Shown in pieces: positions 27,579-35,573 of a stretch of 64,000 nt of DNA. The stretch spans positions 186,001-250,000 of the forward strand of contig NZ_JAJSDZ010000010.1 in the NCBI RefSeq assembly GCF_021272385.1, written 5' to 3'. Each line of letters starts with the position of its first letter. Position 1 is the stretch's first letter. The notes below the pieces were generated by a model. It was not told where the DNA came from and did not search any database. It saw only the letters and a list, made by a program, of their open reading frames with translations. The position numbers and the translations under genes were made by a program. Source of the DNA: Vibrio salinus (lineage in GTDB: Bacteria; Pseudomonadota; Gammaproteobacteria; Enterobacterales; Vibrionaceae).

Positions 27579-27788
27579 TTATAGAGTCGTTACATTTTCT
27601 GCCTGAAGACCTTTAGGTCCGTTACCCACGGTAAAAGAAACCTTGTCGCCTTCAACTAGTTTTTTAAACCCATCGCCAATGATGCTACGAAAATGAACGA
27701 ATAGGTCGTCACCATTATTTTGAGAAATGAAACCGAAACCTTTAGTTTCATTAAACCACTTTACTGTACCAATTACTTGATTAGACAT
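27579..27788 (-). CDS. Cold shock protein, CspA family
   Basis: 69 residues: [33 protein letters not shown], with RNP1 (KGFGFI) and RNP2 (DLFVHF) on an OB fold, ending LQAENVTTL. It binds single-stranded RNA and melts secondary structure, usually made after a temperature drop. The ATG at 27788 follows AAGGGG with 6-base spacing; the longer frame to 27824 is part of the leader. The leader of about 150 bases is typical of cold-shock mRNAs and is duplicated downstream at 27354-27520. Confidence 0.95.
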   Translation of the reverse strand: MSNQVIGTVKWFNETKGFGFISQNNGDDLFVHFRSIIGDGFKKLVEGDKVSFTVGNGPKGLQAENVTTL

Positions 27789-27944
27789 ATTATGCCCCTT
27801 ATAAAAATTAAAATTAAGGTGCACTGAACATAGGTATTATTTTGGGGATAGAGAATTAAGGGAGATACAGAGAAAAACTTGCTAGGAATGACGCTGAAAA
27901 CTTACTTTATATTTTTTATCTTTAAAACAACTCTTTGTCAGAGC
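27777..27944 (-). repeat. Cold-shock promoter/leader, original copy
   Basis: The upstream region of the csp gene, whose near-copy lies at 27354-27520. It contains the ribosome binding site and presumably the promoter and the temperature-sensing 5' leader. Confidence 0.85.
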
Positions 27945-28260
27945 AAGGGCAACTATACAGGTTTAAATAATTAAAGATAGGTTTATTTTTATTTTATTTT
28001 ATTTTTCCTAACAATGAATGGGGTAGACTCCGTACACGCAATATGAACCGATTTATCAAAATGATAGCCAGTTATAGCTGAGAAGAACTCACTTGATGAA
28101 GTAGTTTATACCTAGCAAGATTTCGTCCAGCTTCGTTTCATCCGTCTCTGTCTGAAACATTTCTGCCCCTTAATGTGTTACTCCTTAGTGCAACCATCTA
28201 CAATTAATCATCGATTGACCAAATTTATTTCATGTGAAATTACGTTTAAGCCGTATGTGT
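27945..28260. other. Intergenic region, no recognised gene
   Basis: About 315 bp with an AT-only run near 27985-28010 and otherwise unremarkable sequence; no open frame with a ribosome binding site and no RNA gene recognised. Confidence 0.3.
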
Positions 28261-28896
28261 TTATATTTTTCTTGTGAGAGCTAATTTGATTCCTAGACTG
28301 ATAAATACTCCACCTAGCCAACGATCCATCCATTTAGATGCTTTACGGTTGTTACTTAAATAGGAGTTTAATTTTCCACCTATCAATATAATGGGTGGTT
28401 CCACTAACGCAGCAACCGCAATAACTAATATTCCATGTAAAAATAACTGAGCATTAATGGGACCTGCACCAACCACTGTAAATTGAGGAAGAAATGCCAA
28501 GAAAAAGATAGCGACTTTTGGATTTAATACAGCAACCCAAAATCCCTGCTTAAAAACTTTCGCCATACTATGATTGTCTTTGTTATTTGTTAACAGAAGA
28601 GATCCATCTGAACGTAATGCCTGAATACCTAACCAGATAAGATAAATAGCACCCACCCATTTAACTATTGAAAATGCAATAGCAGAAGTGGCTAGAACTA
28701 TCGACAGTCCAAACGCTGCGAAAAATACGTGAATAGTTGCACCAAGCCAGATACCAAACATGGCACAAAACCCTGCGGGCATTCCTTTTTTTACTGTTTG
28801 GCTTAGTATAAAAGCCATATCAGGACCTGGTGACAAGTTCAATAAAAAAGCTGCAGTTAGGAAAGTAAACCAATGCGAAAAGGTATAATCAAACAT
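28261..28896 (-). CDS. LysE/RhtB family exporter
   Basis: 211 residues, six membrane segments, beginning MFDYTFSHWFTFLTAAFLLNLSPGPDMAFILSQTVKKGMPAG (family motif SPGPD) and with FWVAVLNPKVAIFFLAFLPQF in the middle. It would export an amino acid or homoserine-lactone-like metabolite. It is divergent from a LysR regulator across 134 bp, the classic LysE/LysG-type arrangement in which the regulator induces export when the amino acid accumulates. It is the second LysE-family gene in the window (compare 20508-21176). Confidence 0.88.
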   Translation of the reverse strand: MFDYTFSHWFTFLTAAFLLNLSPGPDMAFILSQTVKKGMPAGFCAMFGIWLGATIHVFFAAFGLSIVLATSAIAFSIVKWVGAIYLIWLGIQALRSDGSLLLTNNKDNHSMAKVFKQGFWVAVLNPKVAIFFLAFLPQFTVVGAGPINAQLFLHGILVIAVAALVEPPIILIGGKLNSYLSNNRKASKWMDRWLGGVFISLGIKLALTRKI

Positions 28897-29030
28897 CTAC
28901 AAGCTCCATTTTTATGACGAGATTATGTCTTAATTTGTTTAGGTATTAGGGGATGCAGCGATAATATACATATAAATACTATTCGTATAATGCTAATATT
29001 TTTAGTACCTATTCATTATTGATATGTTTT

Positions 29031-29969
29031 ATGAGTCTGACTTTTCGTCATCTTGAAATTTTTCGTGCTCTGATGACTGCGGGTACAGTTACAAAAGCAG
29101 CCGAGCTTTTATATACATCACAACCAACCGTTAGTAGAGAGTTAGCGCGAATGGAACAAATTTTGGGATTCTGTTTGTTTGAACGAGTAAACGGTCGCCT
29201 AAAGCCCAGTGAATCAGCTTATGTTCTTTTCGATGAGGTAAAACGTTCTTATTTAGGGTTAGAACATATTAATTCACTGGTAGAAAGTCTTCGGGAAAAT
29301 CCATCAGGTAAATTGTCGTTAATATGCCTCCCTGATTTTGCACAATCTCTTCTTCCTGGTGCTTGTTCACGATTAGAAAAAAAAAGACTAAATATTAGTA
29401 TTTCTATATCAGTACAAGAGTCTCCTTTTTTAGAGCAGTGTTTAACATCGCAACAGTTTGATTTGGGTTTAACTGAAGGTGAAATTGCTCCTCCCGGTAC
29501 CACTCTGCGTAATTTATTGAATATCAATGAGGTCTGTATTCTTCCCGCCGGACATCCTTTATTGGAAAAAACAATTATTGATATACATGATTTTGAAAGT
29601 ATGGATTGTATTTGTTTTTCTGCTAATGATCCTTATAGGACAAGACTTGATGAAGAATTTAATAAAATGGGAGTTAAATATCGGCAGGTAATAGAAACAC
29701 CGACAGCGATCTCTTTATGTAGTTTTGTCAGAAAAGGAATGGGAATTGCCATAGTCAATCCTTTAACTGCTCTGGATTATGTTGGAAACACATTACATAT
29801 GCGACCACTTTCGTTCTCATGTCCGTATAGTATTAGCCTAGTGATACCTTCATATAAGTCTTCAAACTCATTTACAAATAGCTTTATCGAAGTATTGGAA
29901 ATAGAAATAGAAGGGATTAAAGCTCAACTGGATAAATACTTCAGGTTACAATCAACATACTTGAAGTAA
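29031..29969 (+). CDS. LysR family transcriptional regulator
   Basis: 312 residues from the ATG at 29031 (MSLTFRHLEIFRALMTAGTVTKAAELLYTSQPTVSRELARME). The typical LysR helix-turn-helix is followed by an effector domain with GMGIAIVNPLTALDYVG. A TTG four codons upstream is an unlikely start. The local codon usage is more AT-rich than in the neighbouring operons, as is its LysE partner. It probably controls the divergent LysE exporter (28261-28896), the effector being the exported compound. Confidence 0.88.
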   Translation: MSLTFRHLEIFRALMTAGTVTKAAELLYTSQPTVSRELARMEQILGFCLFERVNGRLKPSESAYVLFDEVKRSYLGLEHINSLVESLRENPSGKLSLICLPDFAQSLLPGACSRLEKKRLNISISISVQESPFLEQCLTSQQFDLGLTEGEIAPPGTTLRNLLNINEVCILPAGHPLLEKTIIDIHDFESMDCICFSANDPYRTRLDEEFNKMGVKYRQVIETPTAISLCSFVRKGMGIAIVNPLTALDYVGNTLHMRPLSFSCPYSISLVIPSYKSSNSFTNSFIEVLEIEIEGIKAQLDKYFRLQSTYLK

Positions 29970-30081
29970 TAAATGAGTGGCTAATTTAGCAAAATCACTA
30001 ACGTATTTCTGTCCAATTATGAGCCACAGCACTAGAGGGACGACTGTGCGTTCTCGTTGTGAATTACCCTGTCCAAGATCA

Positions 30082-30471
30082 TTAACGTCTTGACCCCAAA
30101 TCACTGTCATTGTCATTTCCGCTTATCATACGGGTAAGCTCTCTGCATTTGACAATTTTGTCACCGGTGACGGTAAAATGAGCAAACACTTCAAATGACG
30201 CATATCCCCCCTGTTTCTTTTCTACAGCTACCTCATGATGACTAAAAACGGTATCCCCGTTTGCGGCAGAAGCAATAACCGAGAGTTTCATATGTCTGGT
30301 TTCATTCTTAAGAAGGGCCATATGTTCAACAAACCCGTTGTAGTCTAAGTGGTGCCCGTTTATTGTTTGCTGATAATCTGAAGAAAAATACTGTCTCAGT
30401 TTACTATCGTCATGTTCCGGATTGCATATAATTTCTTCTAACGCATTAATAACCAATGTATTCTTATTCAT
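30082..30471 (-). CDS. SnoaL-like (NTF2 fold) protein
   Basis: 129 residues from MNKNTLVINALEEIICNPEHDDSKLRQYFSSDYQQTINGHHLDYNGFVEHMALLKNET. The pattern of an N-terminal helix pair, then DYxQ..G..L.Y..F..H, then alternating strands ending FAHFTVTGDKIVKCRELTRMI, is that of SnoaL-like or ester-cyclase NTF2-fold proteins. No catalytic function can be assigned. It is divergent from the AraC regulator at 30572, its probable controller. Confidence 0.75.
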   Translation of the reverse strand: MNKNTLVINALEEIICNPEHDDSKLRQYFSSDYQQTINGHHLDYNGFVEHMALLKNETRHMKLSVIASAANGDTVFSHHEVAVEKKQGGYASFEVFAHFTVTGDKIVKCRELTRMISGNDNDSDLGSRR

Positions 30472-30571
30472 TATTCTGATCTGATGATTATCGGTTCTGA
30501 AAATATACAGAAACATTCGTTAAGAGTATTATCGGTATCTGGACAACAAATACGGTTAATCAGCCATTTGT

Positions 30572-31300
30572 ATGTATGTAGAAGCATTGAATCATCATCA
30601 GGGATATGAAACATCCTGGCATGAGCACCCAACAGGACAGATATTTTGGGTCAATAGTGGTGTCGTTTTAGTAAAAACCGGTTATGAACAGTGGCCGGTT
30701 ACTCCCGGAACCTTAGGCTGGATTCCGAAGAAATTGTCTCATAAAGCTAAATTTTTAGCGGAAGTGCAAGGCTATGTTATCCATTTCAGTCATGAAGATA
30801 ATCTCGTTTGTCCGGAGCAGCCTGGCATCTATCCCATGGCACCTTTTATCCAGTCCCTCTTACATAAAACAACTTGCATCGGCGATGAAGAATCCTTCCG
30901 GGATTACGCGATGCACATAACTGCACTAGTGGGCTACGAAATAGCAAAGTTAAAGGAATTACCGGTAGGTTTACCCTTTCCCTCTGATCGGCGTGCACGC
31001 AACATCGCTGATGAATTACTACAGTCTCCTTCTAACCACATGACTCAGGAACAACTGGCAAATAAATGGGGATTAAGTGTCCGGACACTGAGCCGGATAT
31101 TTATAACGCAGACAGGGCTTACTTTTAGTCAGTGGCGGCAGCAATCAAAGGTGCTTATGTCTCTCCAATGGCTTCAGAAAGGATTGCTGATCAGTGAGGT
31201 CGCCGAACTCAGTGGTTATAATAACATAAGTGCTTACATTGATGCATTTCGTCAACGCTTTGGAGAAACACCCGGAAAATTTCAGTCTAAAAGAAGGTAG
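30572..31300 (+). CDS. AraC family transcriptional regulator
   Basis: 242 residues. The N-terminal cupin sensor (ETSWHEHPTGQIFWVNSGVVLVKTG, VTPGTLGWIPKKLSHKA) is followed by an AraC double helix-turn-helix (EQLANKWGLSVRTLSRIFITQTGLTFSQWRQQ and ISEVAELSGYNNISAYIDAFRQRFGETPGKF). The length and HEH cupin start are those of small AraC/cupin regulators that control a divergent neighbour, here the SnoaL-like gene. Confidence 0.86.
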   Translation: MYVEALNHHQGYETSWHEHPTGQIFWVNSGVVLVKTGYEQWPVTPGTLGWIPKKLSHKAKFLAEVQGYVIHFSHEDNLVCPEQPGIYPMAPFIQSLLHKTTCIGDEESFRDYAMHITALVGYEIAKLKELPVGLPFPSDRRARNIADELLQSPSNHMTQEQLANKWGLSVRTLSRIFITQTGLTFSQWRQQSKVLMSLQWLQKGLLISEVAELSGYNNISAYIDAFRQRFGETPGKFQSKRR

Positions 31301-31613
31301 TTCGGTAATTTCCTGCCTTCTGTTCAGTACACTTAACAAAGTGACCCGCCTTGTTTTCACTCATCAACATCTCTTCAAGAAATATGTTCATTCCAGGCTG
31401 ATAGAAAAATTTACCCCGTTGGATAATTGCACATTTTATTTTTCTTAAATTTACATTGACATATATCATTTAAAATTAATATCATAATTAACATAGTTTA
31501 ATTTAAATAAAAACGTCAAATTAGACTAAGATATGCCCAACCGGAAGATTAAAACACTTGATAGAACCGGAATTTAATAAATTTTATATATAAATCAGTA
31601 AGTAAGGAATGTT
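31301..31613. other. Intergenic region upstream of the TSUP gene
   Basis: 313 bp. The part nearest the TSUP gene is very AT-rich and includes a possible promoter: TTGACA at 31456-31461 with TATCAT at 31480-31485, 18 bp apart. Nothing else recognised. Confidence 0.35.
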
Positions 31614-32396
31614 ATGGAATTGTTCGGCCACGATATTACGTATGTTATATTAATCTCTTTAATGATGGCTGGGTTCGCTGCAGGGTTTATTGATTCCGTT
31701 GCAGGCGGAGGTGGCCTTATTCTGGTCCCATCATTTATCCTTGCGGGTTTGCCACCACAACTGGCCCTTGGTCAGGAAAAAATTGTCAGTACCATAGGCA
31801 CTATTGCCGCTATACGCAATTTTATGAAAAACAGAAAGGTTGTATGGTCAGCCGTTGCTGCCGGCATCCCGGCCGGGCTTTTTGGATCTTATCTCGGAGC
31901 CCGAACGATTTTGTACTTTGATCCAGACACTGTAGGCAAAATCATTCTATTCATGCTGCCTTTTGGTATTGTTTTATCTTTCATCCCCAAACGGGTTAAG
32001 ACTCAGGAGGATACAGATAACCTAACCAAAAGCGTTATTCTGTTTGGCGTACCAGCTGCTGTGTTTGTTATCGGTTTTTATGACGGTTTTTTTGGTCCCG
32101 GCACTGGTAGTTTTCTTATTCTGGCGCTGCATTATTTATTACGATTTGACCTGGTATCTGCGTCTGCAACTTCAAAGCTCTTTAATTTTTCCTCAAATAT
32201 CGGGGCGTTAGGTGCCTTCATGCTCGCCGGTAATGTGCTATATGGATTAGCAGTTCCTCTGGTAGCGATGAATTTGCTTGGTAACCATATTGGCAGTTCT
32301 TCTGCAATGAAATATGGGCCAAAACTCATCCAGCGGACAATTTCAATATCCCTTAGTTTGTTGATGATTTCTTTAGGTTACAAGTTTCTTTTGTAG
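31614..32396 (+). CDS. TSUP family (TauE/SafE) sulfite or organosulfur exporter
   Basis: 260 residues, about eight membrane segments. The family repeats are visible: AGFAAGFIDSVAGGGGLILVPSFILAGLPPQLALGQEKIVSTIGT in the first half and GFYDGFFGPGTGSFLILAL with SATSKLFNFSSNIGAL in the second. TSUP proteins carry sulfite, sulfonates or related anions; the substrate is unknown. AAGGA lies before the ATG; a good terminator follows at 32423. Confidence 0.92.
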   Translation: MELFGHDITYVILISLMMAGFAAGFIDSVAGGGGLILVPSFILAGLPPQLALGQEKIVSTIGTIAAIRNFMKNRKVVWSAVAAGIPAGLFGSYLGARTILYFDPDTVGKIILFMLPFGIVLSFIPKRVKTQEDTDNLTKSVILFGVPAAVFVIGFYDGFFGPGTGSFLILALHYLLRFDLVSASATSKLFNFSSNIGALGAFMLAGNVLYGLAVPLVAMNLLGNHIGSSSAMKYGPKLIQRTISISLSLLMISLGYKFLL

Positions 32397-32422
32397 CGGT
32401 TCATACTCTGCTTAAAAAGACA

Positions 32423-32455
32423 AAAAATGCCTGTCATACGATAGGCATTTTTCAT
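32423..32455. terminator. Bidirectional terminator between TSUP and CYTH genes
   Basis: AAAAATGCCT (32423-32432) pairs with AGGCATTTTT (32443-32452), giving A and T runs on both sides. It suits both the plus-strand TSUP gene and the convergent CYTH gene. Confidence 0.85.
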
Positions 32456-32517
32456 TCTTTCCAGATATACAAATGCTCAGATTCCGTCACCGGACACAAC
32501 ACCTATAACTGATAATT

Positions 32518-33069
32518 TTACGCACAATGTTCCATACATAAACAGCGATAAGATTTACTTTCTATATCAGAAGTGCTCAGACCAAACTGCTCAGATAACT
32601 GCTCTAACTCAGCTTTATAGCCGGACAGTGCTGATTCATCGTCTGTCATAATAGCAAATTCGGCAAAATCTCCGATGCCGTCCAGTTGATCCAGAGTTAC
32701 ATGAAATTTACCAATAAAGAAAATACTGCGAATTTTCTTCACCTTTAAAAAGACCTCATACCCCATCGTCTTCAACATACTCTTTGCAGTATCGGATTTG
32801 GTAATATCCGTTGCTTCGCAGCGATCCGATTCCGGACCTTTTACTATCCATAGCTTAATGCCCGAAGGCTCCATCTCCCGTATACTGACACTCTTATTCT
32901 GAGAAAGAAGTAATTGATCTTTTGTATCAAAATACCAGTCAGTTTCAACATTATCCCGAACCATTACCTCATGCTGGATAACACTGAGTTTCTGTAAAAA
33001 ACCGGAACGTGATGGCAGCCTGAATTTTAATTCAACTTCGTATTTCCCTTTAAAATGATCGGAGCTCAT
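32518..33069 (-). CDS. CYTH domain protein, class IV adenylate cyclase-like
   Basis: 183 residues with the CYTH signature ExExK at E11-K15 (YEVELKFRL) and later D-W-Y-F-D-T, SVSIREME and K-x-R-S-I-F-F, which line the triphosphate tunnel. The C-terminal half DQLDGIGDFAEFAI is the conserved acidic strand pair of CyaB-type proteins. It may make cAMP from ATP or hydrolyse a triphosphate; the two cannot be told apart from sequence. Monocistronic and convergent with the TSUP gene. Confidence 0.85.
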   Translation of the reverse strand: MSSDHFKGKYEVELKFRLPSRSGFLQKLSVIQHEVMVRDNVETDWYFDTKDQLLLSQNKSVSIREMEPSGIKLWIVKGPESDRCEATDITKSDTAKSMLKTMGYEVFLKVKKIRSIFFIGKFHVTLDQLDGIGDFAEFAIMTDDESALSGYKAELEQLSEQFGLSTSDIESKSYRCLCMEHCA

Positions 33070-33333
33070 TCACTTATCACTCTTACTGTCAGTTTAAGTA
33101 TGAATGCATTCTATCATGCAATCTGTATCATTGTTTTAATTATAAAAAATGCTTCTGAATAAATGGATAAAACAATACAAAAAACCAATGAACAACTGGT
33201 TATATATCCATTGCTTTCATGCTTTATCTCCTCTAATATTTTGATTGAGATCAAGTGAATCAGATCTCGCTTCTATTTTTAATGACTTTCATCCTTTTAC
33301 ATAAAGGACAGACAACATATGGAGATGTTGCAG

Positions 33334-34281
33334 ATGAAAAAAATACTCACCGGATTTATATCCATACTGGCTATGCTATCGGTTTTTGCAAGCCACGCCA
33401 GCGAAACACCATCCTCTCAGTCCTCTCTTTGGACGTTTTACTCAAACACATTAAAAAATGCCAAATACATTGATTTGACTCATGCCTTCGAGCCGGTACA
33501 ACCGGTTTGGCCCGGATTTGGCAACGCGAAATTCAAACCAGCGACAGCAGGAAATGATATCGAGGGTTATGTCAAAAAAGGAGAAGAGTTTACCTATAAA
33601 AAACATGGTTTCATTGCAACGGCTTATGAACTGACGACAGACCAGTATGGCACTCAGTTGGATCCGCCGGCTCACTGGAACAACATGGGTGCAACAATCA
33701 GTGATATTCCGGCCTCTTTTTCTGTTCGACCTCTTGTTGTCATCGACATCCATAAAAAAGTGGCTAAAGATCAGGGATACGCTCTTCAGGTTTCGGATAT
33801 TCAAGAGTGGGAAGACAAATATGGGAAAATTCCGGCAGGTTCTGTCGTAATGGTTCGCTCAGACTGGTATAAACGCTGGTCAGATATTAAAAAGTTCAAC
33901 GAAACGCCTTTCCCGGCGGTCAGTTTAGATGCATTAAAATTCCTGCATCTTAAAAGGCATATATTGTTTCATGGGCATGAACCTCTCGATACCGATAACA
34001 CGCCAAATCTGGAAGGAGAATACTGGCTGATGCACAACAATTTTGCTCAGGCCGAGGGTGTAGCCAATCTGGATAAAGTTCCTGAGTCAGGAGCACTTAT
34101 CAGCATCGGTTTTGCCAAGCCGAAAGGCGGTACCGGCGGTTATGCAAGATACATTGCCATTGCTCCGTCTGACTGGCCTTACGGCGTTTCTGTAACCGAA
34201 GCATCCGGAGCACCATTACCAACACAACCATACCCTCTGAAAAGAGACAAAAATGGCGTACTCCGCCCGACAGCCGAATAG
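33334..34281 (+). CDS. Secreted cyclase family (kynurenine formamidase-like) protein
   Basis: 315 residues with a signal peptide (MKKILTGFISILAMLSVFASHAS) from the ATG at 33334, which has GGAG nine bases ahead; the ATG at 33319 is less likely. The PF04199 cyclase fold is shown by YIDLTHAFEPVQPVWPGFG and the metal-site segment TDQYGTQLDPPAHW. In canonical members that segment is GTHxDxPxHF; here a Gln replaces the first His, as in a minority of family members. VMVRSDWYKRW and HGHEPLDTD follow. The family hydrolyses N-formylkynurenine or cyclic amides; the substrate here is unknown and it probably acts in the periplasm. Confidence 0.85.
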   Translation: MKKILTGFISILAMLSVFASHASETPSSQSSLWTFYSNTLKNAKYIDLTHAFEPVQPVWPGFGNAKFKPATAGNDIEGYVKKGEEFTYKKHGFIATAYELTTDQYGTQLDPPAHWNNMGATISDIPASFSVRPLVVIDIHKKVAKDQGYALQVSDIQEWEDKYGKIPAGSVVMVRSDWYKRWSDIKKFNETPFPAVSLDALKFLHLKRHILFHGHEPLDTDNTPNLEGEYWLMHNNFAQAEGVANLDKVPESGALISIGFAKPKGGTGGYARYIAIAPSDWPYGVSVTEASGAPLPTQPYPLKRDKNGVLRPTAE

Positions 34282-34292
34282 CAAAGACCCCA

Positions 34293-34323
34293 AATGAAAG
34301 GCTGCTTAATACAGCCTTTCATT
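34293..34323 (+). terminator. Hairpin after the cyclase-family gene
   Basis: AATGAAAGGCTG (34293-34304) pairs perfectly with CAGCCTTTCATT (34312-34323), 11 bases after the stop codon. The T tract is weak but the stem is strong. Confidence 0.65.
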
Positions 34324-34387
34324 AACCTATTACTGATAATTCATAGTAGTATAGTGCTCCCCTTTTTCCGGAAACTTAATACTTACC

Positions 34388-35263
34388 ATGATATGGATTT
34401 TCTTCACCTTTCTCGCCGCATTCATGCAATCCTGGCGAAACGCGTTTCAAAGTCACTTATCGGGCGATGTGAAAACAGCAGGCGTCACTCTGGCCCGTTT
34501 TCTATGGGCAAGTCCAATTGCCGCTCTGTACCTGTGGATACTTTATCAGGTCGATCCTGCTGAGATCCCAACGTTCAGTCTCCGGTTTACCGGATTTGTC
34601 GTCGGCGCAGCAATGATGCAAATCTTAGCAACAGCACTTATGGTCCGGTTATTTAAATTCAATAATTACGCAGTAGGAGCCGGACTGGCAAAAAGTGAAG
34701 CATTGGTGGCGGCAATTCTGGGAATGATATTCTTCGGCACACATCTGAATTTACTGGGCTGGCTCGGTGTACTTATCGGTGGCGTCGGCATCTTTCTGAT
34801 GAGCACCCGGGGAAATTACCGGCAGTTATCAATGCCGACGATTTTACTGGGACTGAGCAGCGGTAGTGCATTTGCATTAACCTCTTTGTGGATTCGGGAA
34901 GCCAGTCTATCTCTCGGCCTGCCTTTTCCCCATTGTGCAGCGTGGGTATTGTTATTAGTCATCACTATCCAGACTGTGGTATTAGTCAGTTATTTATTAA
35001 TACAAGATCCGCAAACACTGAAAGTGCTTTGGTCCAAACCCAAAATAACAATACTGACCAGCGTGAGTAGCTGCATTGGTTCAATGGGCTGGTTCAGTGC
35101 CATGTCTTTGCAGGCTGTCCCCTATGTAAAAACGCTGGGACAGGTCGAGATTTTCTTCACTATGCTCATTTCCGTATTCTGGCTTAAACAGAAAGTCCGC
35201 ATCAAAGATGGTATGGGACTCATTATGATTGCTCTGGCAGCTATTCTGGTCATGTGGACCTGA
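34388..35263 (+). CDS. DMT superfamily transporter (EamA type)
   Basis: 291 residues with ten hydrophobic segments in two EamA repeats. LAAFMQSWRNAFQSHLSGDVKTAGVTLARFLWASPIAAL begins the first, and GLAKSEALVAAILGMIFFGTHLNLLGWLGVLIGGVGIFLMS is the conserved repeat end; the second ends VEIFFTMLISVFWLKQKVRIKDGMGLIMIALAAILVMW. It would export a metabolite or amino acid. Its 3' end faces the qrr gene on the other strand. No strong ribosome binding site is seen. Confidence 0.88.
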   Translation: MIWIFFTFLAAFMQSWRNAFQSHLSGDVKTAGVTLARFLWASPIAALYLWILYQVDPAEIPTFSLRFTGFVVGAAMMQILATALMVRLFKFNNYAVGAGLAKSEALVAAILGMIFFGTHLNLLGWLGVLIGGVGIFLMSTRGNYRQLSMPTILLGLSSGSAFALTSLWIREASLSLGLPFPHCAAWVLLLVITIQTVVLVSYLLIQDPQTLKVLWSKPKITILTSVSSCIGSMGWFSAMSLQAVPYVKTLGQVEIFFTMLISVFWLKQKVRIKDGMGLIMIALAAILVMWT

Positions 35264-35280
35264 CCGCATATTTCAGGCAT

Positions 35281-35382
35281 AAAAAAAGCCAATCTCAACA
35301 ATCGAGATTGGCAGAAAAGTGTGAACAATTAAAATTCACTAACAACGTCAGTTGGCTAGGTGACCCCGGCTTAAAAGGGTCA
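35281..35382 (-). ncRNA. qrr: Qrr quorum regulatory small RNA
   Basis: On the minus strand a transcript of about 100 nt is predicted from about 35382. It begins TGACCCTTTTAAGCCGGGGT, forming the first hairpin, followed by the conserved Qrr pairing core CCTAGCCAACTGACGTTGTT and GTGAA. It ends in a rho-independent terminator (GCCAATCTC/GAGATTGGC plus seven T, 35281-35312 region). The core is the stretch by which Vibrio Qrr RNAs, with Hfq, base-pair to hapR/luxR-type, luxO and aphA mRNAs. A sigma-54 promoter and a LuxO-type box lie upstream. It sits between the DMT transporter and a diguanylate cyclase. Which Qrr paralogue it is cannot be decided from this window. Confidence 0.95.
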
Positions 35383-35392
35383 CTATTACACA

Positions 35393-35409
35393 TACAATTC
35401 CTGTGCCAA
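35393..35409 (-). promoter_or_regulatory. Sigma-54 promoter of qrr
   Basis: Read on the minus strand: TTGGCACAGGAATTGTA, that is the -24 GG and -12 TTG(C/T) elements at proper spacing, placing the transcription start near 35382. Confidence 0.88.
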
Positions 35410-35485
35410 CTTTTTGCCACTCTTAAATATCAATAACTTATTATTAATAATACGAAAATGCACTATTCTTTGTTGCCTATTTTTT

Positions 35486-35498
35486 TTGCAAAATGCAA
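35486..35498. promoter_or_regulatory. LuxO binding box upstream of qrr
   Basis: TTGCAAAATGCAA matches the LuxO consensus TTGCAW3TGCAA exactly and lies about 105-115 bp upstream of the predicted qrr start, as expected for a sigma-54 enhancer. Half sites TTGCA occur at about 35511 and 35534. Confidence 0.85.
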
Positions 35499-35573
35499 AA
35501 TTATTTCAATTTGCAAAAATCTTGTTTTCTATTTTGCATCTTCAGAAGCTAACCTTGCTTTCACAGAGAATTC

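Noticed and set aside
27989-28012. TTTTATT tandem run
   Set aside because: A short low-complexity AT stretch; too short and irregular to call a CRISPR or a meaningful tandem repeat.
31145-31469. Short minus-strand frames opposite the AraC gene end and its downstream gap
   Set aside because: Shadow of the AraC coding region continuing into AT-rich DNA; no start signals.
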